Shown here piece by piece: positions 39,733 through 52,364 of a stretch of 64,000 bases of DNA. A program made the translations under genes and the position numbers. Below the pieces are notes generated by a model, which was not told the origin of the DNA, did no database searches, and saw only the letters and a list, made by a program, of their open reading frames with translations. The stretch's first letter is position 1, and each line of letters begins with the position of its first letter. Source of the stretch: Lagopus muta (taxonomy: Eukaryota; Chordata; Aves; Galliformes; Phasianidae); the NCBI RefSeq assembly GCF_023343835.1, contig NC_064444.1:16591219-16655218 (forward strand). Direction: 5' to 3'.

Positions 39733-39895
39733 CCATTTGAAAAGAACTCAGTAGAAGGAAAACTGAGAGGCTTCTGTGCAAACGCTGCCTGATGCACAAA
39801 GCTGGCAATGACTGCACTATGATCCTTGTTCTTCTGACCCCGGCACACTCGCCCACAACCTGGCTCATCTGCTGAGGCAGGCACCGAGCTGGGAC
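39733..39895 (-). other. Candidate minus-strand exon with long open frame (163 nt)
   Basis: On the minus strand the acceptor is TTTTGTTTCTGTTCCAG and the donor is ATGG|GTGAGAATT. The segment is GC-richer than its surroundings. Two of three frames are open throughout; one of them reads DEPGCGRVCRGQKNKDHSAV and continues for 54 codons, which looks protein-like in composition. No known family is recognised. It could be an exon of an unidentified gene, an exon of a non-coding RNA, or chance. Confidence 0.35.
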
Positions 39896-41221
39896 CTGGA
39901 ACAGAAACAAAATGTGATCAGCGAGGTGGTTTAGGCTTGTTTTATTTTTACAAATACACACTGTGAGCAAGCATAGGTAAAATGAATACACTGTAGAAGG
40001 AAGAATAATTTAGACGTATTTCAGCAGTCAGCTTGACTTCCACAATATTTTGTCATGGTATCTCTTAAATACTCCATGTTCTGTCATAATTCCAGCATGG
40101 CACAACATTCTGTGTTCTAAGCTGAAGTTAATCAGTACACACTGTGCGGCAAAGACATACAAAAACTAGGTAAGAACAGATCATGTACAGTGATATAAAT
40201 AACAGTACTACAACCAGAATTTGGACAAAAATAGGCATCAAAAGTGGCGTTCTTTTCATATTCCAAATGACCAGTATTGAATTCAATACCTTGATTCTTC
40301 CCTAGGATTTGCTTAGCTACGCACTTGTAACTAAGTATGAACATATAATTTAGAGCTATCAATATAAGAACAGCAAGAAAAGGCATCTTTTTCCAAAAAG
40401 TAGCAAAACTGAAGCATGTTAAAAAAAAACAAACAAAAAACAAAACAAAACCATCCTACCAAGCAAAAAAGCGATGCATGTAGTTACAGGTATGTTTTGA
40501 TGTACTGAAACATCACAAAGCTGAATGAGCTCAAAGACAAACCACTTGGAAAAGGCTCACTGGAAAATACTTCTGTAGCTCATTTTTGAACTGCCTACAT
40601 GGGGCTGCATGCTGTAATTTCTGAGAAAGAAAGTGGGGGGGTCTTGGTCTTTAACAAGGTTAAACATACGCAGCTCCAGAGAGATTATCCAGACATCTGC
40701 CATCAGCTTCCTCCTGCTACATGGAGCACATCAGAATGGTAGAGAGAACTGTTACACTACTATCTCTTATGCTTATACCAGCACAGAGTAGTGATTTAAG
40801 ATCCCGACTGGGAAAGAATTAAAAATAAATGTATCAAAGTCATTAAGTCAAACAACTACTCAACAAATTTATGGTATTTACATAAAGGTTACTTTATGAA
40901 TAGTGACCGTTTGAATGTCATCTTGACCCTCAGAACTCCTAAGGAAGCCTTCACAGAACAATGCAGACAATACCAGGCAAGAGTCAGCTCTCCGTGAAAC
41001 TCAGAGAAATTTTGCATCCTTTACTATAGAAATAAACAAATCAGTTTGCTTTCTTCCAAGTGGTTTTTGTAACCATTTGCTAATTTTCTTGACAATTTTT
41101 TGTGCTTTCACTGTATTTCACTCTGCATGACAGGGTAGAAAATCATCCCACATGTATCAAACATGTATCACAAGTACCAAATTCACCTGGCAATCCAGAA
41201 AAACCAGTAGCCCTTTTTTTT

Positions 41222-41254
41222 GGGGGGGGCAGGGGTGCAGGGGGTTCAGGAGGG
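41222..41254 (+). repeat. G-rich tract, potential G-quadruplex
   Basis: Four G-runs (8, 4, 5 and 3 bases) are separated by loops of 2, 4 and 7 bases. The tract follows a T-run in otherwise AT-rich sequence. It matches the usual G-quadruplex pattern on the plus strand. Confidence 0.6.
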
Positions 41255-44200
41255 CGAGATGGGACCTGCTATAACAACACTGCTCCTGCCCTTATATTTC
41301 TAACACTTTTATTTCACTCTTCCTTCTTCACTCATCCTTCTCCCAATGTTAGCAATAGATGAGTTTTGGTTACTTATGCTTTACCTCACAAAGCATGCAA
41401 GAACAACCATAAGCAATCACCGGTGACTCCAGTAGTTACTGCATTAACTTGCCAAAAGCTGGAAACTGATGGAGCAAATTGCACTTACGTGACTAGTGCG
41501 ATTGATCATCTCAACGTGCAGTTAAATGGGAGATAAACAGTTTATACATCCCCCTCTCCTTTCTATTCTATAAGTAAACTTGAGAGATCATAACATATAT
41601 ACATTTTTAGACAGTAACATGGAATATTTTCAAGCCACTCTCCTTTAGGATATATGTGCTGCTATTATAGATGGTTTGGAGAGACAGGATATTATTTATT
41701 AACAACATTTTAATGCAGGCTGTCTTGTTCAGCAAAGTAAATTTGGTGTGTGGAAAAAAAACCCTCCCCTATCAGCTCTTACAAAGATGCAGGTAATATT
41801 CTGTCTGATCAAAAGACCAGCTAATTTACTTCTGACCACATCCTTCTCTGACAGTGAATGCAGTGAAATATAAGCCTGCAGGCACATGGTAGAGTAAAAA
41901 TATTTTTAGATTTTCAATCCCCTGGCTGGATACAGCCATATTAAATATATATTACCTTTTATGACTACAGATAAAGCTGAATGAAAGAAAAGCCACTGAG
42001 TAAGAGAAGTGCAGCAAGGAAGGTACATCACATAAGTTGTAGACAGTAGAGTATAAAGCTAACATATGTTCATCATATGAAGCCGAACAATAAAGACTGC
42101 ATTTCAGAGGTAGATATTTTGATAGCAAACATTTATGAATGCATTCTTACCCTAATTACAGGACTGAACCATCCTTAAAATTTCAAGGCCGTATTTTTAA
42201 AATCCTTCAAACATTATGAGATGCAGACCCAGCAACTTACATTTACATAGCCATATCTTGGGATATGGAGAATACATAACACAGTTTTTTGTTTTTAAAG
42301 TAGCTGAACTTGTAATTTTGAGAACTCAATGGCACTTGCACTAAGCAAAAGTTGGGTTCCCTTGGCCAGCCAAGCAAAATGAAACAGTACCATTTTGATA
42401 AAGGATTCCAAATAGAGCTTGTTATTTTTAACTGCAAGAGAAGTTAATGTTCTATTTAAATTTTCAGTGTACTGGTACAGTCAATAGAGCCTTCCTCTTA
42501 TCAGCTTAGATATGTTTATTCGGCTTTTTATTGAGACTTCATGCCATCCTCCTTTGTTACAGGCAAAAGTTATATTTTAGCATGAAAATGCTGATGGAGC
42601 AAACAGCAATACAACTTCCACTCTGAAGGAGTTAAGTCATGTAAGAAGATGAAACTGTTCTGCTTTAGTGAGCGACTGCTGGGAAGGACAAGGTGCAATT
42701 GTTTGCACACTGAACAGTTCAGCAGTAGACAGGGAGAAAAGGGGTTGAGTAGCCCCAGCTCTTCTCACAGAGCCTGGCATTGAAGCCCTCCTGTCTGCAG
42801 CATATTGCATATAGGATGGAATGAAGAAAAAGAAGCTGTTCCAAGCAATGGCTCACAACACGCTACTTTCCACAGAAGTAGCACGTCTTTCCCACAGCGA
42901 TGCTTCTTTGACAGTCCAGCACCCAAATCTACTGAGCCAATCTAGAAGCCTCCTTTCATTTATACATCCAAATCCTTTTTTTGTATACACTAATGACACA
43001 GATTAAAACACAATGACAGAGAGAAAAAAAACCACCGAAGGCCCCCCTCTCTTTAGACTCATTCATCTGCAATACATACATCAATCATCTCTTACAGAAA
43101 GAGCTACAGCTTGTACTTCCAACACAGCAGTAATAACAAGGTGCCTATCTAGACAGCCAGTGCGATGATAGAAGTACTGTATACAAAAAAACCAAAAACC
43201 AAAAACCCCAACCATTTTAAAGAGTATTATTTTATTTAAGACTTTCTGTTTAAAAAACAAAACAAAACAAAAAACCAAACAAAAGCTCTTCCTGAAATGG
43301 CATGGCAGACTTCAGAAGCACAGATCAGCTGAGGGACAGGGATGGTTCTCAGTGGACACATCTCCAACCAGAATTTTCTACAGGATCAACACTGCTATTC
43401 AGCAGTGGCTGACTGAACCTAAGAGTCAGTGCAGTTTGCACATTGCATAGAAACAAAAACATTCAAGTTCAATATTCTTCTGCTGATGAAGATGGGCCAT
43501 TTGGGTTGAAATTCTATACTGGAGATTAATGTTCTTTTTTGTAAAGGAAGAATCATTAAATAATACTGAAGCATCTACTGCTGCAGTCACTAGCACTGGG
43601 TTTAAAATACTTCTAACTCATGGTTCTATTTTTGGCTTTTTTTTTTTCCTCTTGTTTGAAATTTTGAAATTGTTCACAGCCAAAAGAGGGAATTGAAGCT
43701 TTTAAATTATCTGCACAGAAGAGAGATGGCCAACTTTTGAAGATCTAAGGAGTTAAGAATACTGTAAGCATACAAAGCCTGTTTGATTACAGAGGAACAA
43801 AACTGCCTGTGATCGATGAAGTGTCACATACTTTCTCTAAAAAAGTAAAATCTTCCAACTTGTGGAAATTTTCAAAGCTTTATGGTATATAGGATATAGA
43901 GCATAATCCTTCAGCTCTTGTAGTAAACTTTGCAAAATTTCTCTCTTAAAATATCCTCTATTACAACTTCGTTTTGGCTAAAGCAACACGCCAGATGCAT
44001 TCCCCCAGCTTCATCACACTTCCAAAGGAAACAGGTCTCAACACAGTAAAATTCCAGTTGCAGTGTTCTCTGCCTGGCTCTGAGCTCTTGCTTTTGCTTT
44101 TTCCTTCCCAAAGACTGCTGTGTTATCCCTCCTGCTATTGTTAAATCTGCTACCAAGTCTGGCTGACGGGAGGTTCATTTGAAAACCTTACTGGTTACGA

Positions 44201-45591
44201 AGGAGACATCATCCTGTTCATCTTCAACACTGGTATAAACCAGCTGGAGTCATTAGGCAGGCACTGGCTCATTCCAGGGCTGAATTTGATACTTTGTGTT
44301 TACATTCTTTCACCATTTGAAACAAATGTTTATTTAAAGCTGATTGAGGTAAGAGCTGACACAGTGTGCCATTTACATCATCAGTGACTTTGCCACTCCA
44401 TCTCAGCAGGTTTTACTTTGAAGAAGCAAAAATAGCTTCATCAGACAAAGAAGGAAAATCTTACAGCTCTGGTTAATCAGCAGCAGTCTGTGGAGAAAAC
44501 AGCAAAGTAATGAAATCTCCATTTCTGAATAATTTTACTTGGGAAGCAGTCAGATTTCAGCATAAATTAATTCTGAGCATCCAGCTCTGTTTTCAGCCAG
44601 AATCCTGAATCAATCAAGTGCTGAAGTTAAATTCACAGCTCCTCCTGGCATACTTTAGGATAAGGCACTGAACAGGTACAGAGCAGATCCAGTAGGGGTA
44701 AAATCAAAATTACAGTCACTGACATAGGGACTTCATTACCCTTATCTTCTCAATATTCTAAGTACCAGTGCTCAATACATTGGAAGGCTCATAGAGGTAA
44801 ATACATTTAGACATTCATTTCGCTCTCCATCTGTCAGAACTCGTAGCACCAGAGCATTCCTGCAATTTACCTCCTGACTTTGCCCACGATCAGAGAGTAA
44901 AAATGAATTGTCTAATTCTGAGCTGTTAATTCTCATCTGTTAAAGAAGAATTTTAGCTACATTACTGCAGCCATTTGTCCTAAATAATAACACCAAAAAA
45001 GCCAAAACCCACAGTACTGCTTAACAAGAAAGATGGACAATTAATAGAGCAAAGGAATGCTGTATGTTCCCCAGTCCTTCGTAGGCGAATTTACCATTAC
45101 ACACTTTTATATTGTTTCTAAGGTAACTGCAGATATTTTTGGTGTATTTTCCTCCCTCATTCCTCAAATCTCACAAGAATGAACCATGCTAAAACCTATG
45201 CATAAGAGTAAAAAAAGCTTCTCCAAATTCTCTGTTAACCAAATCCCAAAGAGTTACTATAAGCACATTAAATCGCTTGCCTGTCTGAATTTCCAAGACT
45301 GACAGCTGTATTAACATCTGCAAGCCTATGAAAATGATAGGCAAAAACCAACCACTTTAAAATCATTCCACTTTTGGCCAGCAGACCAGGCAACATGTGA
45401 ATGTTACTACTTTTGGTACATAAGCATAAATCAGCAGGAGCAACAAAACTGTGATACTATTCCAAAAGGGCCAAAGAGATCAGGAAACTTAAAGTGTGAT
45501 GCGAACATCGACTTACGGGGTGTAATGCACAATGAAAACAGCTTAAATAACAGTATCCAGCAGGAGTATTCTAGAAAGCTCTCTGTCTTAC

Positions 45592-45705
45592 CTGTCCACA
45601 GAAAAGCTAAACATGAACTAAGAATGCATATGGAATTTATATTCCAGCAATGTTTCGGAGTTTCTGGGGAACATCAGCCCCGGAGGCTTCAGTGCTGCTG
45701 AGCTC
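45592..45705 (-). other. Candidate minus-strand exon (114 nt)
   Basis: The donor on the minus strand, GGACAG|GTAAGACAG, is strong. The acceptor is less clear (AATGACCCCTAG or GAGCTCAG eight bases on). From the first acceptor a frame of 22 codons (ELSSTEASGADVPQKLRNIA…) runs to a TAA. No homology is recognised. Confidence 0.22.
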
Positions 45706-46889
45706 CTAGGGGTCATTTCCATTCTCACAGACAAAAACAGCAACAGCAATCAACAAAGCAAAACCCCATGCCGCATTTTGGAGAAAACGCAGCCCCAAGG
45801 AGATGATAAAACAAGTGTTTGAAGTAGATGCAAACGGCCTGCAAATGAGGGAAGTCAGCAGTACCACTGACTGTGTGAACGCGTTAAGGTAAAGCAACGC
45901 GCTCAAAAGTGTAATACTACTAACAGGAATCAGTATGATGCAGTATCTTCCAACAACTCTTCTGTAGATGATTAAAAAAAAAAAAAAAGACCCAAACCTT
46001 TTCCCTTTTTTTCCCCTCCCCAGAACCAGGTCTCATGTAAACTGGTATTCATAAGAAGTTCCTAAAGAAACACCACATTCTGAATTCAATCTTTCCAAAA
46101 AGATTACTAATGAACGGAAGTGTAGAGCTCAAACTGGCTTAAGCCTTTTAAACCACTTAAAAAAAAAAGAAAAAAAGAAAAAAAAGGAATGCTCAGAATA
46201 TTTTCAATGGAGTTTTCTTGAAGCTTTTAAGCCAGAGGCAAGACGTGTATCAGACAGGCACTGTTAATCAGCTGACACAAGTTACTTAGCATAGTTCCGA
46301 ATCATTAATTTCCTTTTTTCCCCACATGATCTTTACAGTCTTCAAATTCCACATAATGTAAGCAAAATCAAGGCAGTAACTAAATAAAATGGCCTCTTCT
46401 TCAACTGTCTTCACCAAACTGGCCCTGCCACAACAAATATACCATTACTCCTAAATCAGAGCGCACACAAAAATTGCTTTAAATCAAGATTTGCCACTTG
46501 CACAGCATTAGATGTTTTCTGTGAGGAAATTTCCTGGACACATATTTTACATCTTCTTAAAATTAATATTTGCATGGCTATTTTGGGAATATATACTCAT
46601 TACAGTGTGAGACAGTTCTGAAAATGTTTGAAGTAACACAGCCAAAGCTGAAGACAACAGCACAGGAAGTTGTTATGGAACAATGCTGTTCTTTGCTTAT
46701 CAGAATCATGATTTGTCATCTGGGGGAGAAAAGGAACTAAAGTTAAAACGTTTTAGAAAATTACTTTTCTAAATTTTCTGAAAATGTTGCTCTTAGAACA
46801 GTAATAGAAAATTATTTCCTTAGTATAAGCTGTCATTTCACACTGGGAAACTACACAATTTTACATTCTGATAGATTAGGAGTGTTGCC

Positions 46890-47338
46890 CTGGAGCACGT
46901 TCAGAGAAGAGTAACACAGCTGTGAGAGGTCTGGATCACAAGTCTTACGAGGAATGGCTGAGGGAAACGGGATTGTTTAGTCCGGAGAAGAGGAGGCTCA
47001 GGGGAAACCTCATCACTCTCTGCAACTGCATGATGAGAGGAGAGGTGGGAGTTGGCCTCTTCTCCCACATCAGCAGTGATAGGCCAAGAGGGAATGGCCT
47101 CAAGTGGCACCAGGGGAGATTCAGGTTGGGTGTTAGGAAAAACTTCTTCTCCAAGAGAATGGTCAGGACTGAAATGGGCTGCCCAGGGAGGTGTTGAATC
47201 ATCATCCCTGGCAGTGCACAAGAACCATTTAGATGCTGTACTGAGGGACATTTATTGGGGAAATATTGGTGGTAGCTGGATGGTTGGACTGGATGATCTT
47301 GGAGGTGTTTTCAAACCATGGGGATTCTATGATTCTAA
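46890..47338 (+). mobile_element. CR1 LINE 3' fragment
   Basis: It begins in the ORF2 segment around TGGAGCACGTTCAGAGAAGA and TCCGGAGAAGAGGAGGCTCA, continues through TTCAGGTTGGGTGTTAGG and GGCTGCCCAGGGAGGT, and ends with GGATGATCTTGGAGG and the ATTCTATGATTCTAAGA tail. It has frame breaks and is dead. Confidence 0.94.
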
Positions 47339-49009
47339 GAGACCTCCTACCGCATCTCAAATAATTCATCTCCTCAACACTTCCCAAGTTAGTGAACTGA
47401 CCCTCCCAGGCTTTACAAGAGTTGAAATCAAAGATCTTCATGTATGTGTATGCAACACCTCTAAAACTGGCAACTGGAAGCATGGGTGTCTTAAGTTTTG
47501 CTAATGGACCTCAGCACATCACAGGACCCTAAGCAATCACATTTGTCTTTCCAAAGGAAAAAAAAAAACTTTCTAACAATTGCAAATAAATAGAAAATAA
47601 TTAACTCACCAAGTACAAAATGTGAAATTATCACATCAAAAGAACTGATCTGAGAGTCTAAAGTACATTAAACAAATTTTTCCTCCTAGAAAAAGAACTA
47701 GAATGGCTACAAATTAACAAAAGAAAAAAAAAGAATGGCTACAAATTAACAAAAGAAAAAAAAAACAAAAACAAAACACCAAACAAACAAAAACAAAACC
47801 ACTCCTTTTTGAGATTCTCACATCTGAGAAAGACAGACATTGGAAGCCCATCCCACAGATGAACATCCTAGGAAAGATAGAACACAGAGCACATAAATCT
47901 AAGAAGTTCGGTGGTTCCTCAATATTAGAACAAGAGACAAAGGTTACAGTGAGCTTTCTTCTGCTTGTCTGAATTTTGAGACTCTGCAGTAACTGTTGCT
48001 AAAACTCGTAATCCTACCTATTGATTCAGTCTTAACTGAGAGCTTGGTGGTGTAAAACAGAGCACAGCTTCCATTTCTCATCCTCCCCCCGAAGAAGGAT
48101 GATTCCTTTTTCCTCGTGCTTCAGAAGCTGAAAGCTCTCTGTTCATTCATTATGACTTCCCGTGAGATCAAGGGAGAGAGGGATTACACTGCCATGACTG
48201 CAGCTCTCAGAAAGTTTTCTTTGTAATGACAGCACCTCAGATTTCAAGTTTGTTGTTCAATGCTTGCTGGTGACCCACATCAATGCAGTTCAAAGAAAGC
48301 ATAATTGTATAAAAGTCACAGCAGAGTCCAAATTAAAGAACTCATAATTGATCTGAATGAAAGGTCTGTCTACAACAGGAGCTTGAATTGCAATGTGCAC
48401 TTCTTCGATTAATGACAGAGTCCTCCACAGTCTCACTTTACACTCTTTATTGCTTAAATTAGAAGATGAAAATGCACTGGTTACCCAAGATGTTTTGGAC
48501 CACACTCATCTCTGAACTTACTCCCCTTACTGGCTCAATGAAGAGTAAATTTTTTCACTAAAAAAAAAAAAAAAAATCCCAGTAATCCCAGTGTTTCACT
48601 ATGGAAAGTGCCAGCTTTTATTACAGGGACAGGCAGTACATTCTGAACAGAAAAATAAATTTCAAACAACACCAAGAAATCTGGGATTTTAACTGCTATC
48701 TTCCTAGCTGCACATATACCACAAATTAAAACACATGAGGGACTTTAACTAGTATGGAAAACAGAGCAGTGAAACTACTTTTGCATACTAGAACAGACAT
48801 TTTTACTAAGTAGCACAGAAACTGTTTCTCACCAGTATGTAACCAGAGGTCTATCAAGCTAGATTGTGAAGCTTCGAGCACAACAGTGCTACTCAAACTA
48901 CATCTAATTTCATAGTAAAAAAGTTTGTGAAAGCTGAAAACTGTGTTTTAATTAAAAACTCCTGTCCCGTTGTTACACACCCCAGAAAATAGCCTAGCCC
49001 CATCCTGTT
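47339..49009. other. Non-coding stretch
   Basis: It contains a perfect 32-bp tandem duplication at 47701-47764 followed by a (CAAAA)n-type tract. A weak exon-like segment with donor TTG|GTGAGTTAA lies at 47610-47657 on the minus strand. An A17-type run lies near 48560. No gene is seen. Confidence 0.5.
47701..47764 (+). repeat. Perfect tandem duplication of a 32-bp unit
   Basis: The unit begins GAATGGCTACAAATTAACAA and ends in AAGAAAAAAAAA; it occurs twice head to tail without a mismatch (47701-47732 and 47733-47764). An A/C simple tract (CAAAA and CAAA units) continues to about 47800. The identity of the copies points to a recent duplication, probably replication slippage at the A-run. Confidence 0.95.
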
Positions 49010-49136
49010 GATATCCTCTCTTAAGATTTTTCTAAACATTAATCAGACCCCGTGTCAGTCATCTATTTTCCAGGCTAAGCAGGCCCAGCTCTCAGCCCTT
49101 CCTCATAAAAGAGGTGCTCCAGCCCCTCAATCAATC
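49010..49136 (-). mobile_element. Internal CR1 fragment
   Basis: On the plus strand, TTTTCCAGGCTAAGCAGGCC, AGCTCTCAGCCCTTCCTCAT and AGAGGTGCTCCAGCCCC are the reverse complement of the CR1 ORF2 segment that normally encodes the MKELGL/LSLEKRR-type region. It has no tail, so it is an isolated internal piece. Confidence 0.8.
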
Positions 49137-49872
49137 CTATACCACATCACAGATGCTATCAGAATAGCTAGCAAAATCCTGAGACTGACAAACTGTAGCA
49201 GCTGGCATTGTGATAATGCTATAGTAAACAAGAACATAATCTTGCTCAAAGAATTACTATCCACCTTTCAAAGCTCAATAGCAAGAAATCTATTGCAGAT
49301 GAACATATGAGCTTAGTAGCAGGAAAGTATAGCTCTGTCAAGGCTATGCATGCCACTTCATCAACCTCTGATACCCTCTCTAAGGTTTGAATGAAGTTTC
49401 ACCTATGTAAAGGATTGTGACACCCAAATGCAGCTCAACAACTGTCAGTGCCAAGCCAGTCTGAACTGACCTAGCACTGGTACAAAGCACAAAAATGTAA
49501 TCCCTGAAATGATATGGAACTGCACCCTCAAAGGGAGCTAAGGCTTCGGCATTCCTGCTATCCCTCCTTTCAAAGACTGTTTGCTTCAGACCCTTTCCTT
49601 CCATCAGCACTAGTAAAGTAACTTGGAAGTGGAAAACTAAACCTTTACCAAACAAGACCAACTTACTAAAAGCATATTCACAGTAGTGCATCTGCACCAG
49701 CTTTGGACCAGCAGGTGGATCACAGATGGATGGATTTTGGCTTCAGCTTCCTAAGAAGTATAATCGAAGTTCTTACTGGTATGTGCATGCAACAGCACAC
49801 TTGTACCTCAGTAAAACCACTTGCACACACTGGTAGGATCACTAAATCTCCTAAATAGGCGATGCTTAGTTT
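49137..49872. other. Non-coding stretch
   Basis: No gene or repeat is recognised between the two CR1 fragments. Confidence 0.5.
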
Positions 49873-49950
49873 ATAGAATCACTAAAGTTATTAAAGACCT
49901 TTAAGACCAAATCCAGCCTTCAGCCTAACCTTCCATGCTCCAACCCACTT
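49873..49950 (-). mobile_element. Short CR1-like 3' end fragment next to a longer CR1
   Basis: The plus strand reads ATAGAATCACTAAAGTTATTAAAGACC… from about 49865, a decayed version of the usual reverse-complement CR1 3' end. The next CR1 begins immediately at 49951, so the younger copy probably inserted into or beside this one. Confidence 0.6.
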
Positions 49951-51125
49951 CATAGAATGGCTTGGGCTGTAAGGGACCTCAATGCTCATCAAGTTCCATC
50001 CTGCCTGCCACAAGCAGAATTATCAACTGCTACATAAAGTACCAGATCAGATCACCCAATGCCCCATACAACCTGGTGGTAAACACCTCCAGTGACAGGA
50101 CACCCACAGCCTCACAGCAACACATTCCAGCACCTCACCACTCTCTCAGTAATAAACTTCCCCTTGACATTTAATCTAGATCCCCCTCCTTTACCTTAAA
50201 ACCATTCCTGCTTGTCCTATCATTATTCATTCACATAAAAAGTTGATTTCTCTAATGCTGTAAACTCCCTTTAAATACTGGAAGACTGCAATGAGGTCTC
50301 CCCACAGCCTTCTCTTTTCCAGGCTCAACAAGCCCAGTTCCTTCATCCTGTCTTTATAGGAGAGGTGCTCCAGTCCTTCAAACATCTTTGCAGAGCTCTT
50401 CAGCCCCCTCTCCAACAGCTCCACATATTCCCTGTGGTGGAGGCCCCAGAGCTGGACGCAGTACTCCAGCTGGGGCCTCACGAGGGCAGAGTAGAGACCG
50501 ATACTCACTTCCCTTGCCCGGCAGGCCAGCCCTCTTCTGATTGAACCACAACACCGTTGGCCTTCCAGGCTGCAAACATACACTGCTGGCTTATGTTGTT
50601 TTTCAGCAGCCAGAACCCCTAAGTTCTTCTCAGCAGGGCTACCCTCTAGGAGTTCTCTCAGTTTGTATACATAGCTGGGATTACCTCAACCCAAGTTCAA
50701 ATCCTTGTGCTTTACTTCATTGAACCTCATTAGGTTCACAAAGATCTACCTTTTGAGTTTATCAAAGTTCCTCTGGATGGCATCTCTTTTTCCTTCATTA
50801 TCAAACACACTGCTCAGCTTTGAGTCATTGGCAAACATGCTGAAGGCGCACTCAATCATCTACGTCATGGATCAAGATGTTAAAGAGTACTGGATCCAAA
50901 ATGGACCCCTGGTGGTCACTGCTTGTTACCAGCTTCCCCCTGGACAAAGAGCCCCTGACCACAACTCTTTGGCTGTGAGCTTCCAGCTAATTCCTTATTC
51001 ACTGAATAAGTCAGCCCACCCTTCAAATCCATCTTTGTCCAATTCAGAGATAAGGATGTGGTGGGGGACCATGGCAAAGGCCTCGCAGAAGTCCAGGTAG
51101 ATGATATCAGTTGTCTTCATTCATT
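49951..51125 (-). mobile_element. Longest CR1 LINE copy in the window (about 1.2 kb), decayed reverse transcriptase
   Basis: On the minus strand it runs from the reverse transcriptase region near 51125 ([17 protein letters not shown]) through the RT active-site region near 50824-50835, where the usual FADD is FAND, to EYCVQLWGLHHREYVELLER and LGLLSLEKRRLWGDLIA, the 3' UTR and a CATTCTATGA tail. Frameshifts and stops interrupt the frame and the second catalytic Asp position is altered. The copy is 5'-truncated and cannot retrotranspose. Confidence 0.94.
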
Positions 51126-51558
51126 AGCTCTCTTCTCCAATATTATTCTCCTAGAAATTTCTATTTTAGCAAATAATTAAATCTGCTTCACAAGTTTTGT
51201 AACATTTTCTCATTATTTTTTATTACTGCTTTTTTTTTTTAACCAGATAGGCAGCATATGGCTTCAGTATGGAGTAATACTTAATGAATCCTATTTTAAT
51301 TAACTCCATGCTCTGTACTAGTTACTCATCTATGATCAGATCAATTTTTTTTCTTGAAACAATCCAATATTCAATATTAATCTGACAAACTGAAGTTAAA
51401 AATTAACTAGAAACTTGCAAACTATCTATGGCAATTATTCAATATTAAACTAGCTTAACTTCAAAACCATTCTGAAATTTTCCATCCTGAATGTAGGCAG
51501 CTTGATCTATACTTGATACCTAAATTAATGGGCTGTTTTTTTAAATATATAAAGTAGA

Positions 51559-51582
51559 TTTTTTTTTTTTTTTTTTTTTTTT
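51559..51582 (+). repeat. T24 homopolymer
   Basis: An uninterrupted run of 24 T follows AGTAGA. No tail-bearing retroelement is attached, so it is likely a simple slippage tract. Confidence 0.95.
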
Positions 51583-52298
51583 CTAAATAAGGCTTAACTA
51601 ATTGTAGCTTGCACAAACTCCATATTTTTGAAGGGCTATAAAAATGGATTTTCATTTCTGAAATATTTCACAAAAAGAAGAATGATATTTTAATGTTTTT
51701 CTGTTAAGGAGTAATAAAGTAAGTGCCTTTGTACTCCAAAATAAATAAAACATGACACAAAACAGTAAAACTCTTTTGCTCCACCCATAACATCAATGAA
51801 CATCTAATTCCAATGAATAATGAAAGAGAGCAGCACAGACTTTATGCTTTCAATATTTACTTACTGATCATTTAATTTCCTCACAGGGCTAATGTGGAAA
51901 CTGGAAGCTACTACCATACACAATCAATAACTCTCCTACAAGTTTAATGTGAGACTTTGGAGACACTGGCAGAAGTAGCCAGCCAGAAATTAAATAGCGA
52001 CTGCCCCCTTTGTTTTTTGTATAGAGAAAAGCAATACAAACATTCCCAGCATCCTTCTTTAGCTTACTAACTCTTTCTGATGAAGGATGATGAAGGTTGA
52101 AATCCTCAGAAGCTTTGTTGGACTGGAAAAGCTGGACTGGGTAGAACCTATTAGCACAACTGGAACTCAAAGAAAAACCCCTCTGTGGAGGGGTTGTCAT
52201 AACTGAAGAGGGCAAGTTCAGCTTATCGGTCCTTACTGTTTTGCTCCCCAAAAAAGTGCAAGTCATTTTGTCCAGGGGTAAAAAAAAAAAATAATTAC

Positions 52299-52364
52299 CT
52301 GTTTGCTTTAGAAAGTGAAATTCCAACAAAAGATTATACCTGATAGAAGGAGCACACATTCCTC
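52299..52364 (-). other. Candidate minus-strand exon inside a 166-codon open frame
   Basis: On the minus strand the acceptor is TCTAGTTTTGCTGTTCCTAG and the donor is AACAG|GTAATTATTT. The segment lies in the longest open frame of the non-coding interval (51889-52389, minus). No homology is recognised for either the exon or the frame. Confidence 0.3.

Larger units (their letters stand above)
38146..46889. other. Non-coding stretch with exon-like segments and a G-rich tract
   Basis: No transposon is recognised. It contains candidate minus-strand exons at 39733-39895 and 45592-45705, a potential G-quadruplex at 41222-41254, and A-rich (CAAAA)n tracts near 40420-40455 and 43187-43282. Confidence 0.5.

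Noticed and set aside
41947..41989. Microexon-like minus-strand segment with a strong pyrimidine tract (CTTTTCTTTCATTCAG)
   Set aside because: It would be 9-21 bases long with a mediocre donor (AAG|GTAATAT), too small to support from sequence alone.
47052..47504. 150-codon plus-strand open frame
   Set aside because: It lies over the CR1 fragment in the wrong frame and runs into its tail.
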